Assembly: GCA_024867545.1 (NCBI GenBank)
Contig: JANFNE010000030.1
Coordinates: 1 to 64,000 of the forward strand
Length of the DNA stretch: 64,000 nucleotides
Source of the DNA: Phytopythium helicoides
Lineage: Eukaryota > Oomycota > Peronosporomycetes > Pythiales > Pythiaceae
Direction of reading: 5' to 3'
The translations under genes and the position numbers were made by a program. A model generated the notes under the pieces. That model had not been told where the DNA came from and did no database searches. It worked only from the letters and a program-made list of their open reading frames with translations. This document shows, piece by piece, positions 40,420 through 51,902 of the stretch (position 1 is the stretch's first letter; each line of letters opens with the position of its first letter).

Positions 40420-41901
40420 ATGATCCAGCTGTGGCGGCTGGTGCTGGCCGTGCTGACGGTCGTGGGCGCCTTCTTCCTCGTACGCCCCGTCAGCGAAATG
40501 CTGCTCAACGCGGTGCGCAAGCGCATGCCCAAGCGCTACCGGTGCGTGCTGCCAAACGCCTGAAAGAGCTTAAATATTCGCTAAAAACCGCATTGTCCAG
40601 GTGGATTGTGGACGTGCAGCACTTCTTGCTGGGCCACCTGGCGTGGCTCATGTTCTTCGCGGTGCTGTGGTTCGTGGAGCTCGTGATCCTCGAGCTTGCC
40701 GATACCAGTGAGGCCAAGCAAGCGCTGCTCTACGCCACGGCCGTGCCCGTCGTGCTCGTCACGCTCGCGCTGCGAAAAGTCGTGACCAACGTGAGTGCGC
40801 GCTTGCTTGATTGCCATGGACCGAGTGGATGGAGATACATTTATACGTACGATTGCTTGCTTCTCCTAGATCTGTATTCGGCACTTCCAGTGGGATCGAC
40901 ATGCGGCCGACTACGCGGCGCGCATCTTCATCGTGACCGAGTCAATCAAGTTCATTTGCTTCGCGCTCGTGCTCATCGAGATCTTCTTCATCTTCTTCAC
41001 GTCCAGCGGGCTCGCCCAGTTCCTGTTTCTCGAGGTGTTTTTCGGTATTGAGATCGTGGTGCTGCTCTCGAGCTTCACAACGGTACGCACGCCTTCTACT
41101 GCAGCAAGTAGCCTTTCGTTCGCCCTCTGACGCATTCGTTTTTGTGTGCGTTTAGCTAAAGAATGTGGCAACGGGCCTCTTACTTATCTTTGCAGAGCCT
41201 TTTCGCACCGGTAGTCTTTGCCGCGTGCTCAACATCGTGGGCTTCATCGAGCGTGTGTCGCTTGCGCGAACAATATTACGTCGTCGTGACGGTGGCCGAG
41301 TGTTCATCCCGAACGGTATTTTCGCCGGCACGCACCAGACGAGCGGCAACGCTCGCGAGTTGAGGCACCATCACGTTCTACTGCGCGTGCGCGCATCAAC
41401 TTCAGCAGACGCGCTTCAGCTGCTTATCAACGATCTCCGCTCGAACTTGACCAAGTTTGCCGTGACGCCTGAGAGCCTGTTCAACGAGCGCCTTCCGCCA
41501 CTGCGCGAGATCAGCGCAGTTAGTGAATCGGGCATGACGCCTCCGTATGCTGGAACCCCGCAGGCAAGCTCAGCGTTTACAAACAATACCAATGGGATCA
41601 GCAGCTTCCGCAGTTCAGTAGACTCGCGGCATTGGAGGGCCATCCGCGACGATGAGATCAACCAAACCGTATCGGTAGAGCTTCACTCCATGTATGTGAT
41701 CAAGGCCAGCGTCCAAATTGATCGCGGTCAATTCCGCACCCTCGAGACAGCAAAGACAGAGGTGAGTCATTTTGGCGCAAAAGCACACTGCTCCTCGATC
41801 AGTATCTTACCCGCGCTGAGCGAACAATCCAGATCAACCTGCAGATCATCGAGACGCTCCAGCGGCACAATATTGGCTTCCTTCGGTTCTCAAGTTCCTA
41901 G
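40420..41901 (+). CDS. MscS-like mechanosensitive channel, gene 1
   Basis: Five exons: 40420-40541, 40601-40790, 40870-41082, 41156-41761, 41833-41901, giving 399 aa. The first intron is 59 nt; without it the frame closes at once. Hydrophobic segments occur near residues 3-22, 50-70, 78-98, 123-143 and 150-170. The pore-proximal MscS signature follows: LKNVATGLLLIFAEPFRTG, then GFIERVSLARTILRRRDGGRVFIPNGIFA, the beta domain with the typical IPN motif. The cytoplasmic part is short, with a Ser/Pro linker before SVELHSMYVIKASVQID. It should be an osmotic-release or organellar ion channel. It is convergent with a paralogous gene on the other strand, with stops about 70 bp apart. CCAAT motifs (on either strand) lie near 40332 and 40365 in the short upstream region. 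Confidence 0.82.
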
Positions 41902-41970
41902 AGGAAGGCTTTGTTGTAGATTGTGAATTTGCTCGACTGCTGTCACTTGTATAATAGTACGATACTCTGC

Positions 41971-43770
41971 TCAAAGTAATGTAACCGCGGCACTGCTGTG
42001 TGGACGCCGTCGCCGGAAATCGCTGCGAGCTCCTCCAACCTCGCCGCCACTTTGGTCTGGATTGTTTCTTCGAAGCCGATTCAGCCTCCCCGGTTCCGTA
42101 GCTGGTCCAAAACGGAGATCACGGCGCTCTCCAGTTTCTTCGCCACCTATAACTGTGGAGATATGGGGGCTCGATGCTGGACGGCTCGCTCGCGCGGACC
42201 GTGCCGACGGTGGAAGTGAGGCGGACTTGTGGATGTTGGCTGCCGACGGTTTGGATGCAGAGGACGTCGTCCCACCAGCTTCGTATAGGTCGATGCGAAA
42301 CTTTTTCAATAACTCGGTGATCTGCAAGATAATCTACAAGGCCAGTCAGCAACGGTTGGCAAAGCTGATCACTCACATTGAAGCGTCCCACCTCGGTCTT
42401 CTCGTGCATAACATCTCTCACGTGATGCTCATGCGAATAGTAGGTGACAGTGATCACGTATGCGCGCTCAATAGCGATCCAGAACCGCTGCTGGACTGCG
42501 TCCTCGCTATCACCTGTTGCCCACATTATTTGCAGCCGTTCCACCTTGTTGAGAGACTTCCCCCAGTGCATATTGGAGCGCTTGCGCAGACCAAGTGCAG
42601 TCGCTGCTTTACTGCGGTCTCGTTCGTGCTTTTCAACAAAGATGCGCGACAAAACGGCATCAAGTTCTTGGATAAATAAGCGCAGGGTTGCAGCCTTCGT
42701 GGAATGGCTGACATGAACACTCGCGATAATGCGCTGATCCATCTCCCTGGATCGCACTGTGACTGTGTTCTCTAATAGCGCTCCGTTCGGGATGTATGCG
42801 AGCCCTTTGTCGTACTGCCGGAGCGCAAAGCCTTGCAAGTACAGTCGCTCAACGACACCTCGGTGGCCCTGCAGCGAGATATGTGAGCCGCTTTTGACCT
42901 GTTCGTCCTTTAGCGACATGAGACCGCCCATGATGTTCTTCATCTGTGAGGAGGCACCGAAAGTAGAGGTCAGCGGAGTCAATCAAGGGGACATGAGGAC
43001 GTTGGCAGCGCGTACCCACGAGTGAGCTCCGAAGACGAAGACGAACTCGACCATGAGGACGGCGACCGTCGTGATCTGCGTCGAGTCGAAGCTCGTGATT
43101 TTGCCTATCTCGTCGACCATGAACGCCGACACGACCGCCGCTACCAGCAGGAACTTGATCACCTGTGAACGAATCGCAAGCGTGTGAATACATTGACGCC
43201 GTATTGCATTTCCTTGGGAGTCACGCACCCCAATACCCTCGGTGACAATCATGACGCGGCTGTAGTCGTCGTCGTCCTTGGACGCCGTACGCTTCCATCC
43301 CTGCACGCGGATGATCCCCTGCAGGTGTCCACGAGCCTGTGAGTTGGAGCCACGAGCAAAGCGAGACAGCATGCGCTACTCACCCAGGTGATGTAGTTGC
43401 AGAAGTTGATGACAACCCAGATGAGCGGTAGGCCGAGCAGTAGCGTGACAACGCTGGTGATAGTATCGGGGTCCATGCCAACCAGGTTGGCGAGGTCCAT
43501 GACGTAAAGCGAGAACCACACGAGCAGGATGAAGACGACCCAGGACAGCGGCCGCAGCATGTGCTTCTCGAACTCCTTGATCCACACGAACATGGGCGGC
43601 AGCACGCGCCGCGCCAGGCGAAGCGTGAAGCGCACCACCTCCACGCGGAACACGTAGGCCGCCACCAGCAGCGCCAGCCCCATGAACACGCGCCACTGGT
43701 CATCATTGCCCACGCTCGCCCCGCCGCCGCTGCCCGCCGCCGCCGCCGACACGCCCACGGGACTCGCCAT
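41971..43770 (-). CDS. MscS-like mechanosensitive channel, gene 2
   Basis: Reads right to left in five exons: 43770-43384, 43336-43229, 43162-43016, 42943-42377, 42321-41971, giving 519 aa. Introns are 47, 66, 72 and 55 nt. The 66-nt one is a multiple of three and free of stops, so retention would add 22 residues. Membrane segments lie near 24-42, 75-95, 102-125, 170-190 and 195-212. The MscS core reads MKNIMGGLMSLKDEQVKSG, then GVVERLYLQGFALRQYDKGLAYIPNGALLENT, with the IPN motif. Three intron positions match those of gene 1 (before the ARGH/ICIR stretch, before MKN/LKN, and near the KTE segment), so the two are old duplicates in tail-to-tail order. Gene 2 has an extra ~100-residue basic, Ser/Arg-rich C-terminal tail. 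The ATG at 43770 is the first in the frame. Confidence 0.82.
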
Positions 43771-44606
43771 GGTGTCGTGCGATGACAAAATGGAGAATTA
43801 CAACAAATAACCGGAACTCGAGCCGATACGAACACACCGGAACTGACTCAGCTTCAAGCACCAATCGAACGCGAACTCGATGCGAGCATTTCGAGTTGGT
43901 TGCATGCGGATGCACGTGACTCTACCATCTACTTGTAGACTGATTTCACGACCATCGACACTGCCCACGACAACCGTGGTAATTCTCTTGTGCTAGCGCT
44001 TTTTGACCCAGAATGCACTCTGAAGACAGCGATGCAGACGGTTAGCGATCATTTTCTTGAGCGGCATTAGCTCGAGCTTTTCTTTTTTTTCATTAGTGTT
44101 TGCTCGTTTACCCTAGGGAAATGTGCTTGAAGGCGATAGGAAGGGGGTGAAGCGAGCCATTCCATAGCAAATCCGGTGGTTGTTGGGCTTCATATCAACT
44201 ACAGTAGACCCCCAGAAACCATCGCTACGAATGTGTAGCCCACTACGACACCACAGCTCGAATACTTCAGGCTGGATTGGGTCGGCATCACGACAAAAAG
44301 CTCTGTCACCCAATGCCGTGCGCAGAGACTTCCTGGCAAATGCTCATCAAAGGGCTCGAGCCACTCACCTAACCTGTTGTTTTTGCCTTGTGCCAGAACC
44401 TATCGAGTCGCAGCTCGATTTGTATGGCAATGCAAATAGCACGCTCTGGCTAGAACGCGTCTCCAAAGCCGCGTCCGCGAGTCTCAATCATGCCTAGCAG
44501 CCTTGACATCAACGCGGCTCGAAAAAAAAAACTAAAGTACTGAGGCTGTTAGTGATGTGCAGCCATTCCCGATCGTACACGACTGGAGGCCGCATTGAGT
44601 GGCAAG
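43771..44606. other. Divergent promoter region, MscS gene 2 / SET gene
   Basis: About 840 bp between two outward-reading genes. No supported frame. A run of T residues sits near 44082-44090 and a run of A residues near 44521-44532, just before the SET gene. Confidence 0.45.
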
Positions 44607-46252
44607 ATGGCGCCGCTGCGCGCGTGGATCGCGGCCCACGAGGGCTTAGCGACTGTCGCAAGCGCTAAGATCGACCCTCTTGGCGCTACGGAGGCGCTGG
44701 GCGAAGTGGACCGATCCATTTTCGCGCTCAAGGACCTCAAGGAGGGCGAGGTGCTGGTGACGTTGCGACCTGGTGCATTCCTGAGCGGCAGCTCCTGGCT
44801 GGCGCGCATCGCTGGTGAAAACAAATCTGTTGATGGAAAAGCGCTGGAGGAAGCCGCTCAGGCCGCTCAGTTGAGCGCGACGGCGCTTACTGCGTTAGCG
44901 CTGATGACCGAGAGAGCAGCGGGGACGACGAGTGACTTTTGCGGATACATCGAGCAGCTCCCGAAGAGCGTGCCGCTCCCGCTCTCATGGACCAAGGAGC
45001 AGCAGCACCTCCTGAAGCATACCACTGCGTAAGGTCTCCAGCGTTGTGCCACAGCAAGAATGAGACTAACTATATTCTTCGAGCATGTAGGTCTCCGCTG
45101 GTGGATGCAGAGTTAGTCGAGAAGATCTTCGACAGCTACATCAATCCCCTAGTCACCAAGTTCCCTGCACTGTGGCCCGACAACCAAGGATCTCTGGCGT
45201 CATTTCGCTGGGCTTACTCGATTGTTTCGTCGAGGTTTGTTCTGTCTGACGCATGGAGGGGGAAAATCAATCGGGGTTGATATTCGTGGTGCCGTTCAGA
45301 GCGTTCGCGATCGGCGATGGCAATGAGCCGACGCTGCTACCAGTGATCGACATGGCCAACCACGATGCTGACGACCCGGCGGCACGTATCGAGAAGTCGG
45401 AGGCTGGCGACTTCCAGGTTGGTACTGCACAATTCTCTCTTGAGTTGTGTTGATAGCCTCATTGACGTTTCGTGCTCGTGCGTTTGTGGGGTTGCTCAGC
45501 TCGTTGTGGTCCGTGATGTCGCGGAGAGCGACGCCGTCACGATATCGTACGGGGATCTGTCGAACGCTCAGGTGCGTGTGGGTCGCGAGGCTCGTTGTAT
45601 CGTCCCGATTTTTTCATGGAGATTTGACCTAACGTGGCAACGCTTGCTGTGCTCGGATGTTCTCCAGTTGCTGTGTCGCTACGGGTTCGTCCTGCCGTTG
45701 CCCGTGCCCTCCGACTCGATCCTGATCTCAAGCAGCGAGCTCTCCAGCACTTTCAAGGCTTACTTGCACAGTGCCACGGTCGCTGATGACGAGGACTACG
45801 TGGACAGCGGTAGCGACAGTGATGACCAGCATGGAGCATCCGGAGGATCGGGGAAGCAGAAGAAGGGAGTGAAGCGCCGCAAGGTGTTTGACTCGCGAGA
45901 GGCGAACGAGGCCGACTCGCTCTTCTTCCTGCTGCACGGAGATCAAACGCGCGAGTTTGGGCTGGGCGACGCCCTGCTGAGCTATGTGCTGGCGGCCAAC
46001 CTCCCCGCCGAGGAGCTGTACGAGGTGCTGACGATCCTCTTGCGGCGGAAGGACAAGCAGTACAGCGACGCCATCGCGTCACTGGCATCAGCAGAAGCCA
46101 GCGAGGGCGAGGGCGAGGTCCGACGCGTGGCCGCGCTGCTGAGCCAGCACGAACGTCAGGTGTGCCGTCGCATCCTGCTGGGGCTCGTGACGCTCGAGGA
46201 GGAGAGCGAGGAGGACGACGACGAGGAGGAAGAAGAAGAGGAGGACGAGTAG
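44607..46252 (+). CDS. SET-domain protein, SETD3/SETD6/RLSMT-like
   Basis: Five exons: 44607-45028, 45091-45234, 45300-45417, 45500-45571, 45668-46252, giving 446 aa. The split SET domain typical of this class is visible: an N-terminal SET part ending near GEVLVTLRPGAF, a helical insert (about 80-185), then AFAIGDGNEPTLLPVIDMANHD (N209, H210) and VTISYGDLSNAQLLCRYGFVLP, with Y246 in the expected SAM/substrate-pocket position. Family members methylate His or Lys in actin, Rubisco or other proteins; the substrate here cannot be inferred. A substrate-binding helical region (DSLFFLLHGDQTREFGLGD) follows. The protein ends in an acidic tail of about 25 Glu/Asp residues. The start is the first ATG in frame, preceded by an A-rich run. 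Confidence 0.8.
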
Positions 46253-47258
46253 GCTCCACATGTTCTAGCGGCTAACTCGCCACCGTGACGACCATCAGTA
46301 GCGCGTGAGGCTCGTGGCTAGAAGCCAGCGAGCCACCGCTTTGTGTGGCGAGGGCCGACGTGAAGCCGCATCATCAGCTGAACCGCGCTTGCAGGATGTG
46401 GCGGCGGCGACTGGATCAAATTCACTTGTGCTTTATATGGGAGTATAGGAGCGTATACCGCTCCGAGAGAGTCAGTGCACGCTGGGTCGGAAGATCCCCA
46501 CGTTGAACATAGACCGCGGCGCTGGCGGCGCAGTGTCAACGGAGCAGCTCGCGGCGGACTGCAGCTCCAGTCTCTATGCACCAGAGGCGGCCGGCTCGTC
46601 TGCCGGGGTCTTCACGTTGCCGGCTCGGAGTGCATCACGGCGGTGGATACCGCGAGTGATTCACACGTGTCCCTGGATAGATAACACCCGGCTTCGGGCT
46701 GCGCCAACTGTGTGCGGCGGCGTACAGCTCAAACACAGATCACTATCCATGCGGCATATCCAGCAGGCCGCGTTTGACTCCGCTGAGCTTGAAGTTGCCG
46801 GCGAACTGTGCACTGCGCACTAGGGCGTTGTATGCCAGCATCTGACTATCTCGAACGAGGAGGCAGACTGTCACCTGTCTCGTTTCTGCTCAGCGCATTA
46901 TCCGGACGCGACCAACTTGGCAGCTGGCCTCACATCCATCGAGCTCCCCACTCATTTCTACGGCGAGCATGATCCTCTACCCGGCGCGCAGCGACTACAT
47001 ACTACGTACATGCAGGTGTCTCCGCACGCGCTCACCGGCTCCGTTTTTAGCGGCGCTAAACGCGGAGCCCGTTACCGGCCCCGTGCAGCTGCGCTCGCGC
47101 CTATTCCTGCGCGTCGTATACCTGTATCCGGACGGAAAAGCGTATACACTCGCTCCTCTCGGAGCAAGAGAAAGTGCCGATCAGCCGCTCACCCCCCGCG
47201 GCCGGCTTCCCCGCCTGTCCCCACAATCGCAAAGCCGCCGACGATCGAAGTCCGCAGC
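46253..47258. other. Intergenic, no supported gene
   Basis: This kilobase lies between the SET and myosin genes. Frames at 46475-46823 and 46917-47258 are continuous by chance with GC-rich composition. The latter runs into the myosin frame but has no conserved character, so I treat it as leader. Likely myosin promoter and 5' UTR. Confidence 0.45.
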
Positions 47259-50200
47259 ATGGCCGCGACCGCCAGCGCCGCGGGCTCCGGCCCCCAGGCG
47301 CCTGGCGCCAAGGCCGGCGCCGCCCCCTCGGCCGCCAAGGGCGCCACGGACGCGGCGCCCGCCAAGCCCTCGGCCGCGCTGCGCGTGGGCGAGCTCTACT
47401 GGAAGCAGGACGGAGACCTCGGCTGGACGCTGGGGCAGGTGCTCGCGAGCGACAGCGACGCCGCCTCGGCCTCCTTCGTGGCCGTGGACCCCGCGTCGGG
47501 CGAGCCGCTGGCCGGCCAGGAGCCGCAGCTGCTCGACCTGACCGTCTCCCCGCTCTTCCAGGCCAACCCGCTGCACACGACGGCCGCCGACATGACCTCG
47601 CTGCGCCACCTGCACGAGGCCGCCATCATGAAGAACCTCGAGGACCGATCGGCGCTGCACAACCAGCGACCCTACACTTTCATGGCCAACGTGCTCATCG
47701 CTGTCAACCCGCTGCGCTACCTCGAGGAGGTTGACAAGATGCAGTTCGTCGGACAGCCGCTCGACCGATGCCCGCCCCACCCGTACAACATTGCAGAGGT
47801 ACGTGCTCGACGCTGCTTGCACTGGATGGTGACATAGTTACTGACCTTGTGGCACGCCAAAAACAAAAATGCAGAACGCCTACCGCCAGCTCTGCGCCGT
47901 GCGCGCCGTCATGCAGAACCAGTCGATCATCATCAGCGGAGAGTCCGGATCCGGCAAGACCGAGACCTCCAAGATCATCCTCGACTTCCTCACCACTCGC
48001 GCGGTGCACAACTCCATGTCGATCGCGTCCTCCGACGACGAGGTCATGAGCGAGCCCGAGGTGACGACCAACGACGTGGAGCTCGAGATGGAGCTCGGAG
48101 ACACGCTCTCCGCGCTGCCGTCGCCGCCGAGGTCGGAGACGCTCGCGCTTTCGTACCCGCACTCCAACTCGGGCAAGAAGAAGCTCTCGCCTGTTGCGGT
48201 CGGCCAGCGTCTCATGGAGACTGTTCCGATCCTCGAGTCGTTCGGTAACGCCAAGACGCACCGCAACCACAACTCGAGTCGCTTCGGCAAGTACATGCGC
48301 CTGCAGTTCTCGACGGACTCGCACGAGCTTTCGGGTGCCTCCATCGACACGTACTTGCTTGAGAAGTCGCGCCTCGTGTTCCAGCCGCAGGGCGAGCGCA
48401 ACTTCCACGTCTTCTACGAGCTGCTGAACTCGCCGGACACGGAGCACCTTGTTCAGGCGTACCACCTCGAGCCGAAGAACCCCGAGGCTTACAACTACCT
48501 CAATCAGTCGGGCTGCATGACCTCCGAGCTCATTGATGACGCCGGCAACTTTGGCAACCTGAACCGTGCTCTCGACTTTATCGGCATTCGCGACTCTGCT
48601 CGCGAGGACATCTTCAAGCTCGTCGCCGGTCTGCTGCACATGGGTAACATTGAGATTGGTGAGGAGGACACGTCTGAGGGCAAGACGGCCTGCATCGCCA
48701 CCGAGAAGGCCCAGCAGCATCTGCAGTACGCCTCGGAGCTGCTTGGAGTCTCGCCGGAGGAGCTGACGGAGTGCATTCTGATGAAGCGTATCATGACGCG
48801 TGGGTCGCGCCGTAACTCCATTTACTTTGCCAAGCGCGATGTGCGCACTGCCGTCTACTCGCGTGACACGATTGCCAAGACCATTTACGAGAATGCCTTC
48901 ACTTGGCTCATGCGTGAGTGTGCTTCGGCGCTCGACTACGACTCGGGCCGCAGTGATGTGATCCCGTACATCGGTGTGCTCGATATCTTCGGCTTTGAGG
49001 ACTTCGAGCCCCGTAACCGCAACTCGTTCGAGCAGCTGCTGATCAACTACGCGAACGAGGCGCTGCAGTCGCTCTTCAACGCCTGCATTTTTGAGGCTGA
49101 GCAAGCGCTGTACCGTAGCGAGCACATCTTCCGCCCGAACAACCACTCGCTGTCGTTCCCGTTCACGGGCCTCAGCGACGAGGCTGCCGACGGCTCCATT
49201 ACCAGCGGTGCCAGTGATGATGGCAACGACTCTGTGCAGTACGCGGACAACCGTGAGTGCCTCGAGCTGATTGCTAGTCGCCATGGCGGTCTGTTTGCCA
49301 CCATCGACAACGTTTCGCGCCTCCCGCAGCCTTCGGACCGCAAGCTGAACGAGAAGCTGCACACGCTTTTCAAGCGCCACCCGTGCTTCCCGACGCCGCA
49401 CCCGAAGGACATGCGTGACACGTTCAAGATCGCCCACTACGCTGGTACGGTCACGTACACGATCGACTCGTTCGTGGACAAGAACAACAACATTGTCTCT
49501 GAGCAGTTCGAGGAGCTGCTGCAGCACTCGCGTTCGCGTGTGCTCCAGGACATGGTTGGCAACAACAACAACAACGCCCAGGGTGGCGAGGCTGCTGAAG
49601 ACACCGCTGTCGAGCGTCGCTCGCGCTCGTCGTCGAACATGTCGGTGAAGTCGGCTGGCATGCATCCGGGAGCTCGCTCGCTTGGAGGTGCGGCGAAGCG
49701 CCTCAAGGGTGGCAGCACTTCGTCGCTGTTCTCTACGCAGATGAAGGGTCTGACGACGGAGCTTGAGGGCACGAGCTGCAACTTTGTGCGCTGCATCAAG
49801 CCGAACACGCAGATGAAGCCCGGTCTCTTTGACCAGAAGTTCGTCGTCGAGCAGCTCCGTTGCTCTGGTACCGTCCAGGCGTGTGAGGTGCTGCGTGTGG
49901 GTCTCCCCACGCGTATTCTGTACGCCGAAGTGGTGGACGCGTACCGCAACCTGCTCCCGTCAAGCGTGTTTGACCGCTTCGACGGCAATGACAAGCTCTT
50001 CACGCAGGCGATCTTGTACGCGAACGATTTCCCGACTGAGGCCTACCGTCTCGGTGATACGCGTCTGTTCTTCCGCACGGGCAAGATTGATCTGCTCGAC
50101 AAGCTTCTGGCGCCGGCTTCGGCCAACGGCGGCAAGCAGCAGGACGAGCTCGCCCACAAGATGGTGCGCTACCTGCACAAGAAGCGGTGGGTGTCGGTTG

Positions 50201-51345
50201 CCACGCGCGCCGTCGTCTACGCGGCTTTCGAGCGCATCTACATGGAGTGCAAATTCCGCCGCCGTGCCATCATCATCCAGTGCATGGTGCGCCAGCACCT
50301 CGCTCGCAAGCGTGTGCGCAAGGAGCGTACTCAGCACCGCATCTCGCGCATCTGGAACAAGCTTGCGCACCGTGCGCAGATCATGCGTGCATACCAGGAC
50401 CGTCCGGAGGACAAGATGGCGCTGCTCAACAAGCTCATGGCGCGCAACTACCTGCCGCCGGACCAGCGCTGGCTGCTCAAGTGGCTTGGCCCGCTTCAGC
50501 GCGTCCTCTACCTGCAGAAGCGCTGGAAGAAGATCGTTGCGCAGTACCAGGCCAAGCGCGCATTCCTTTGGCTGCACGAGAAGGTCAAGAAGCAGCGCGC
50601 AGTTCTCCGCATGCAGTCGCATGTGCGCTGCCTCATCGCGAAGGCCCGCTTCCAGCGCCTCAAGCGCGAACGTCTTGCTCGCGAGCGATGGCGCAACGCA
50701 ATTGTCAAGGTCAAGGTTTTCCGTGTGTTTGCCCGTCGTCTGCGTGAAATCCACGTGTCTCGCCTGGAGAAGGAGAACGAGCTGCTCCAGAGCAAGCTGG
50801 ACGAGACTGCGGAGAAGCTGCGCTCTGTCGAGGATGAGGCGCGCACTTCGCGTCTCAAGCTCAAGCAGATCGAGGTGTCGTACGACTCGGCCCGCATTGC
50901 TGCCAAGCAGCAGGAGGAGCGTATCCGCCAGCTCGAGATGGAGCTCCAGCGTGTCAAGCGTCGCGGGTCCATCACGGTCAACGTCACGACCGACTCTGGT
51001 AGCAGCGGCTCGACCACTGGCCGTCCGGCGGCGCGTGTCATCATGGCTGGCTCGCTGCTGGAGCGCGTGATCCGCTTCTTCACTTGCAGCGCTGCTATCT
51101 CGCCGCCGCCCACGCCGGGCACCCAGGCTCAACAGCAGGCGATGGCCATGGCTGCCAACGCCAATGTGACTGCGTTCCCGCTGACGCCCAAGAACCCGGT
51201 GATCGTCAAGGCGTTCAGTGAGAAGGACCTGAAGCGTGGGCGTCTGCCGAGCGAGACGCTCTTCGGCGAGGAGATGCCCGAGGACGAGGAGATCCGCACG
51301 CAGGACAACGACCGGCTGTGGTCCATCTCGCGCTTCATGTTCTAA
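47259..51345 (+). CDS. Unconventional myosin heavy chain
   Basis: Two exons: 47259-47798 and 47875-51345, giving 1336 aa, with a single 76-nt intron just before the P-loop. The first ~45 residues are Ala/Pro rich, then an SH3-like start (VGELYWKQDGDLGWTLGQV). Motor signatures are clear: P-loop GESGSGKT (202-209; the usual Ala is Ser), switch I NHNSSRFGK (311-319), switch II DIFGFEDF (550-557), an acidic loop after the P-loop region, and the converter-side FVRCIKPN / QKFVVEQLRCSG. A neck with several IQ-like segments follows (AIIIQCMVRQHLARKR and others to about 1080). A short coiled coil (about 1095-1165) ends in a ~160-residue tail with no recognised cargo domain. It should be an actin-based motor. 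The oomycete-specific class cannot be assigned by eye. Confidence 0.9.
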
Positions 51346-51902
51346 GCGTGCGCCGTGCCTATATTATCTAAGCCGCGGCTCCGGCGGACGGTCCTGAGCG
51401 GCGGGGGATCGGCAGCGAGCGAGTCGGATCGTCATCATCTATTCCTCTCTGAGTTTTTTTCCTACTCATCCCAGCAGCATCACGGGTAACGAACGTCGTC
51501 TTCGACCGAGAGCGAAATGAAGCCTTCGAGTCGAGCTCGACGCGTGATCCTGATGCCGCTTGTCCCTAACATCAAGCAGCGTGTCAATTGCGAGGTGTCG
51601 TCGCGTGTGAGTGCACCAATTCATTCTTCAACAGGCGCATGCCGAGCGCTGTCGACCTAGCAGAAAAGCTGGTCACCGCGTCTTGCATGCAAATGACAGC
51701 CACAGAGCCATCGGAAGCTCGTGGCAGCAGGGAGAACAACCCACTCCGCAGCACAACACCGCTTCAACTTGCATTTTGCACGCTCGTAAACCAAAACACG
51801 TTTCCTGTTTTTCCAAATCCACTTGGTTTCAGTATGTACTCCTCGGTCTCACTTCGTATCAAAACCATCACCAAATCACTTGGTATCCAGTCACAGGAAC
51901 CG
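51346..51902. other. Intergenic, myosin 3' / DcpS 5' flank
   Basis: No gene is recognised. The frame that leads into DcpS is open back to 51588 but shows no conserved N-terminal sequence, so the ATG at 51903 is preferred. A CTTCAAC/TTGCATT-rich stretch lies near 51765-51780. Confidence 0.45.

Noticed and set aside
46917..47258. Upstream extension of the myosin frame
   Set aside because: Open by composition; the ATG at 47259 starts the Ala/Pro-rich leader directly before the conserved SH3-like start, and nothing upstream looks conserved.
47704..49665. 653-codon open frame on the minus strand opposite the myosin gene
   Set aside because: It is an antisense shadow of the GC-biased myosin coding sequence, rich in Arg, Val and Leu, with no domain; the plus-strand motor motifs are unambiguous.
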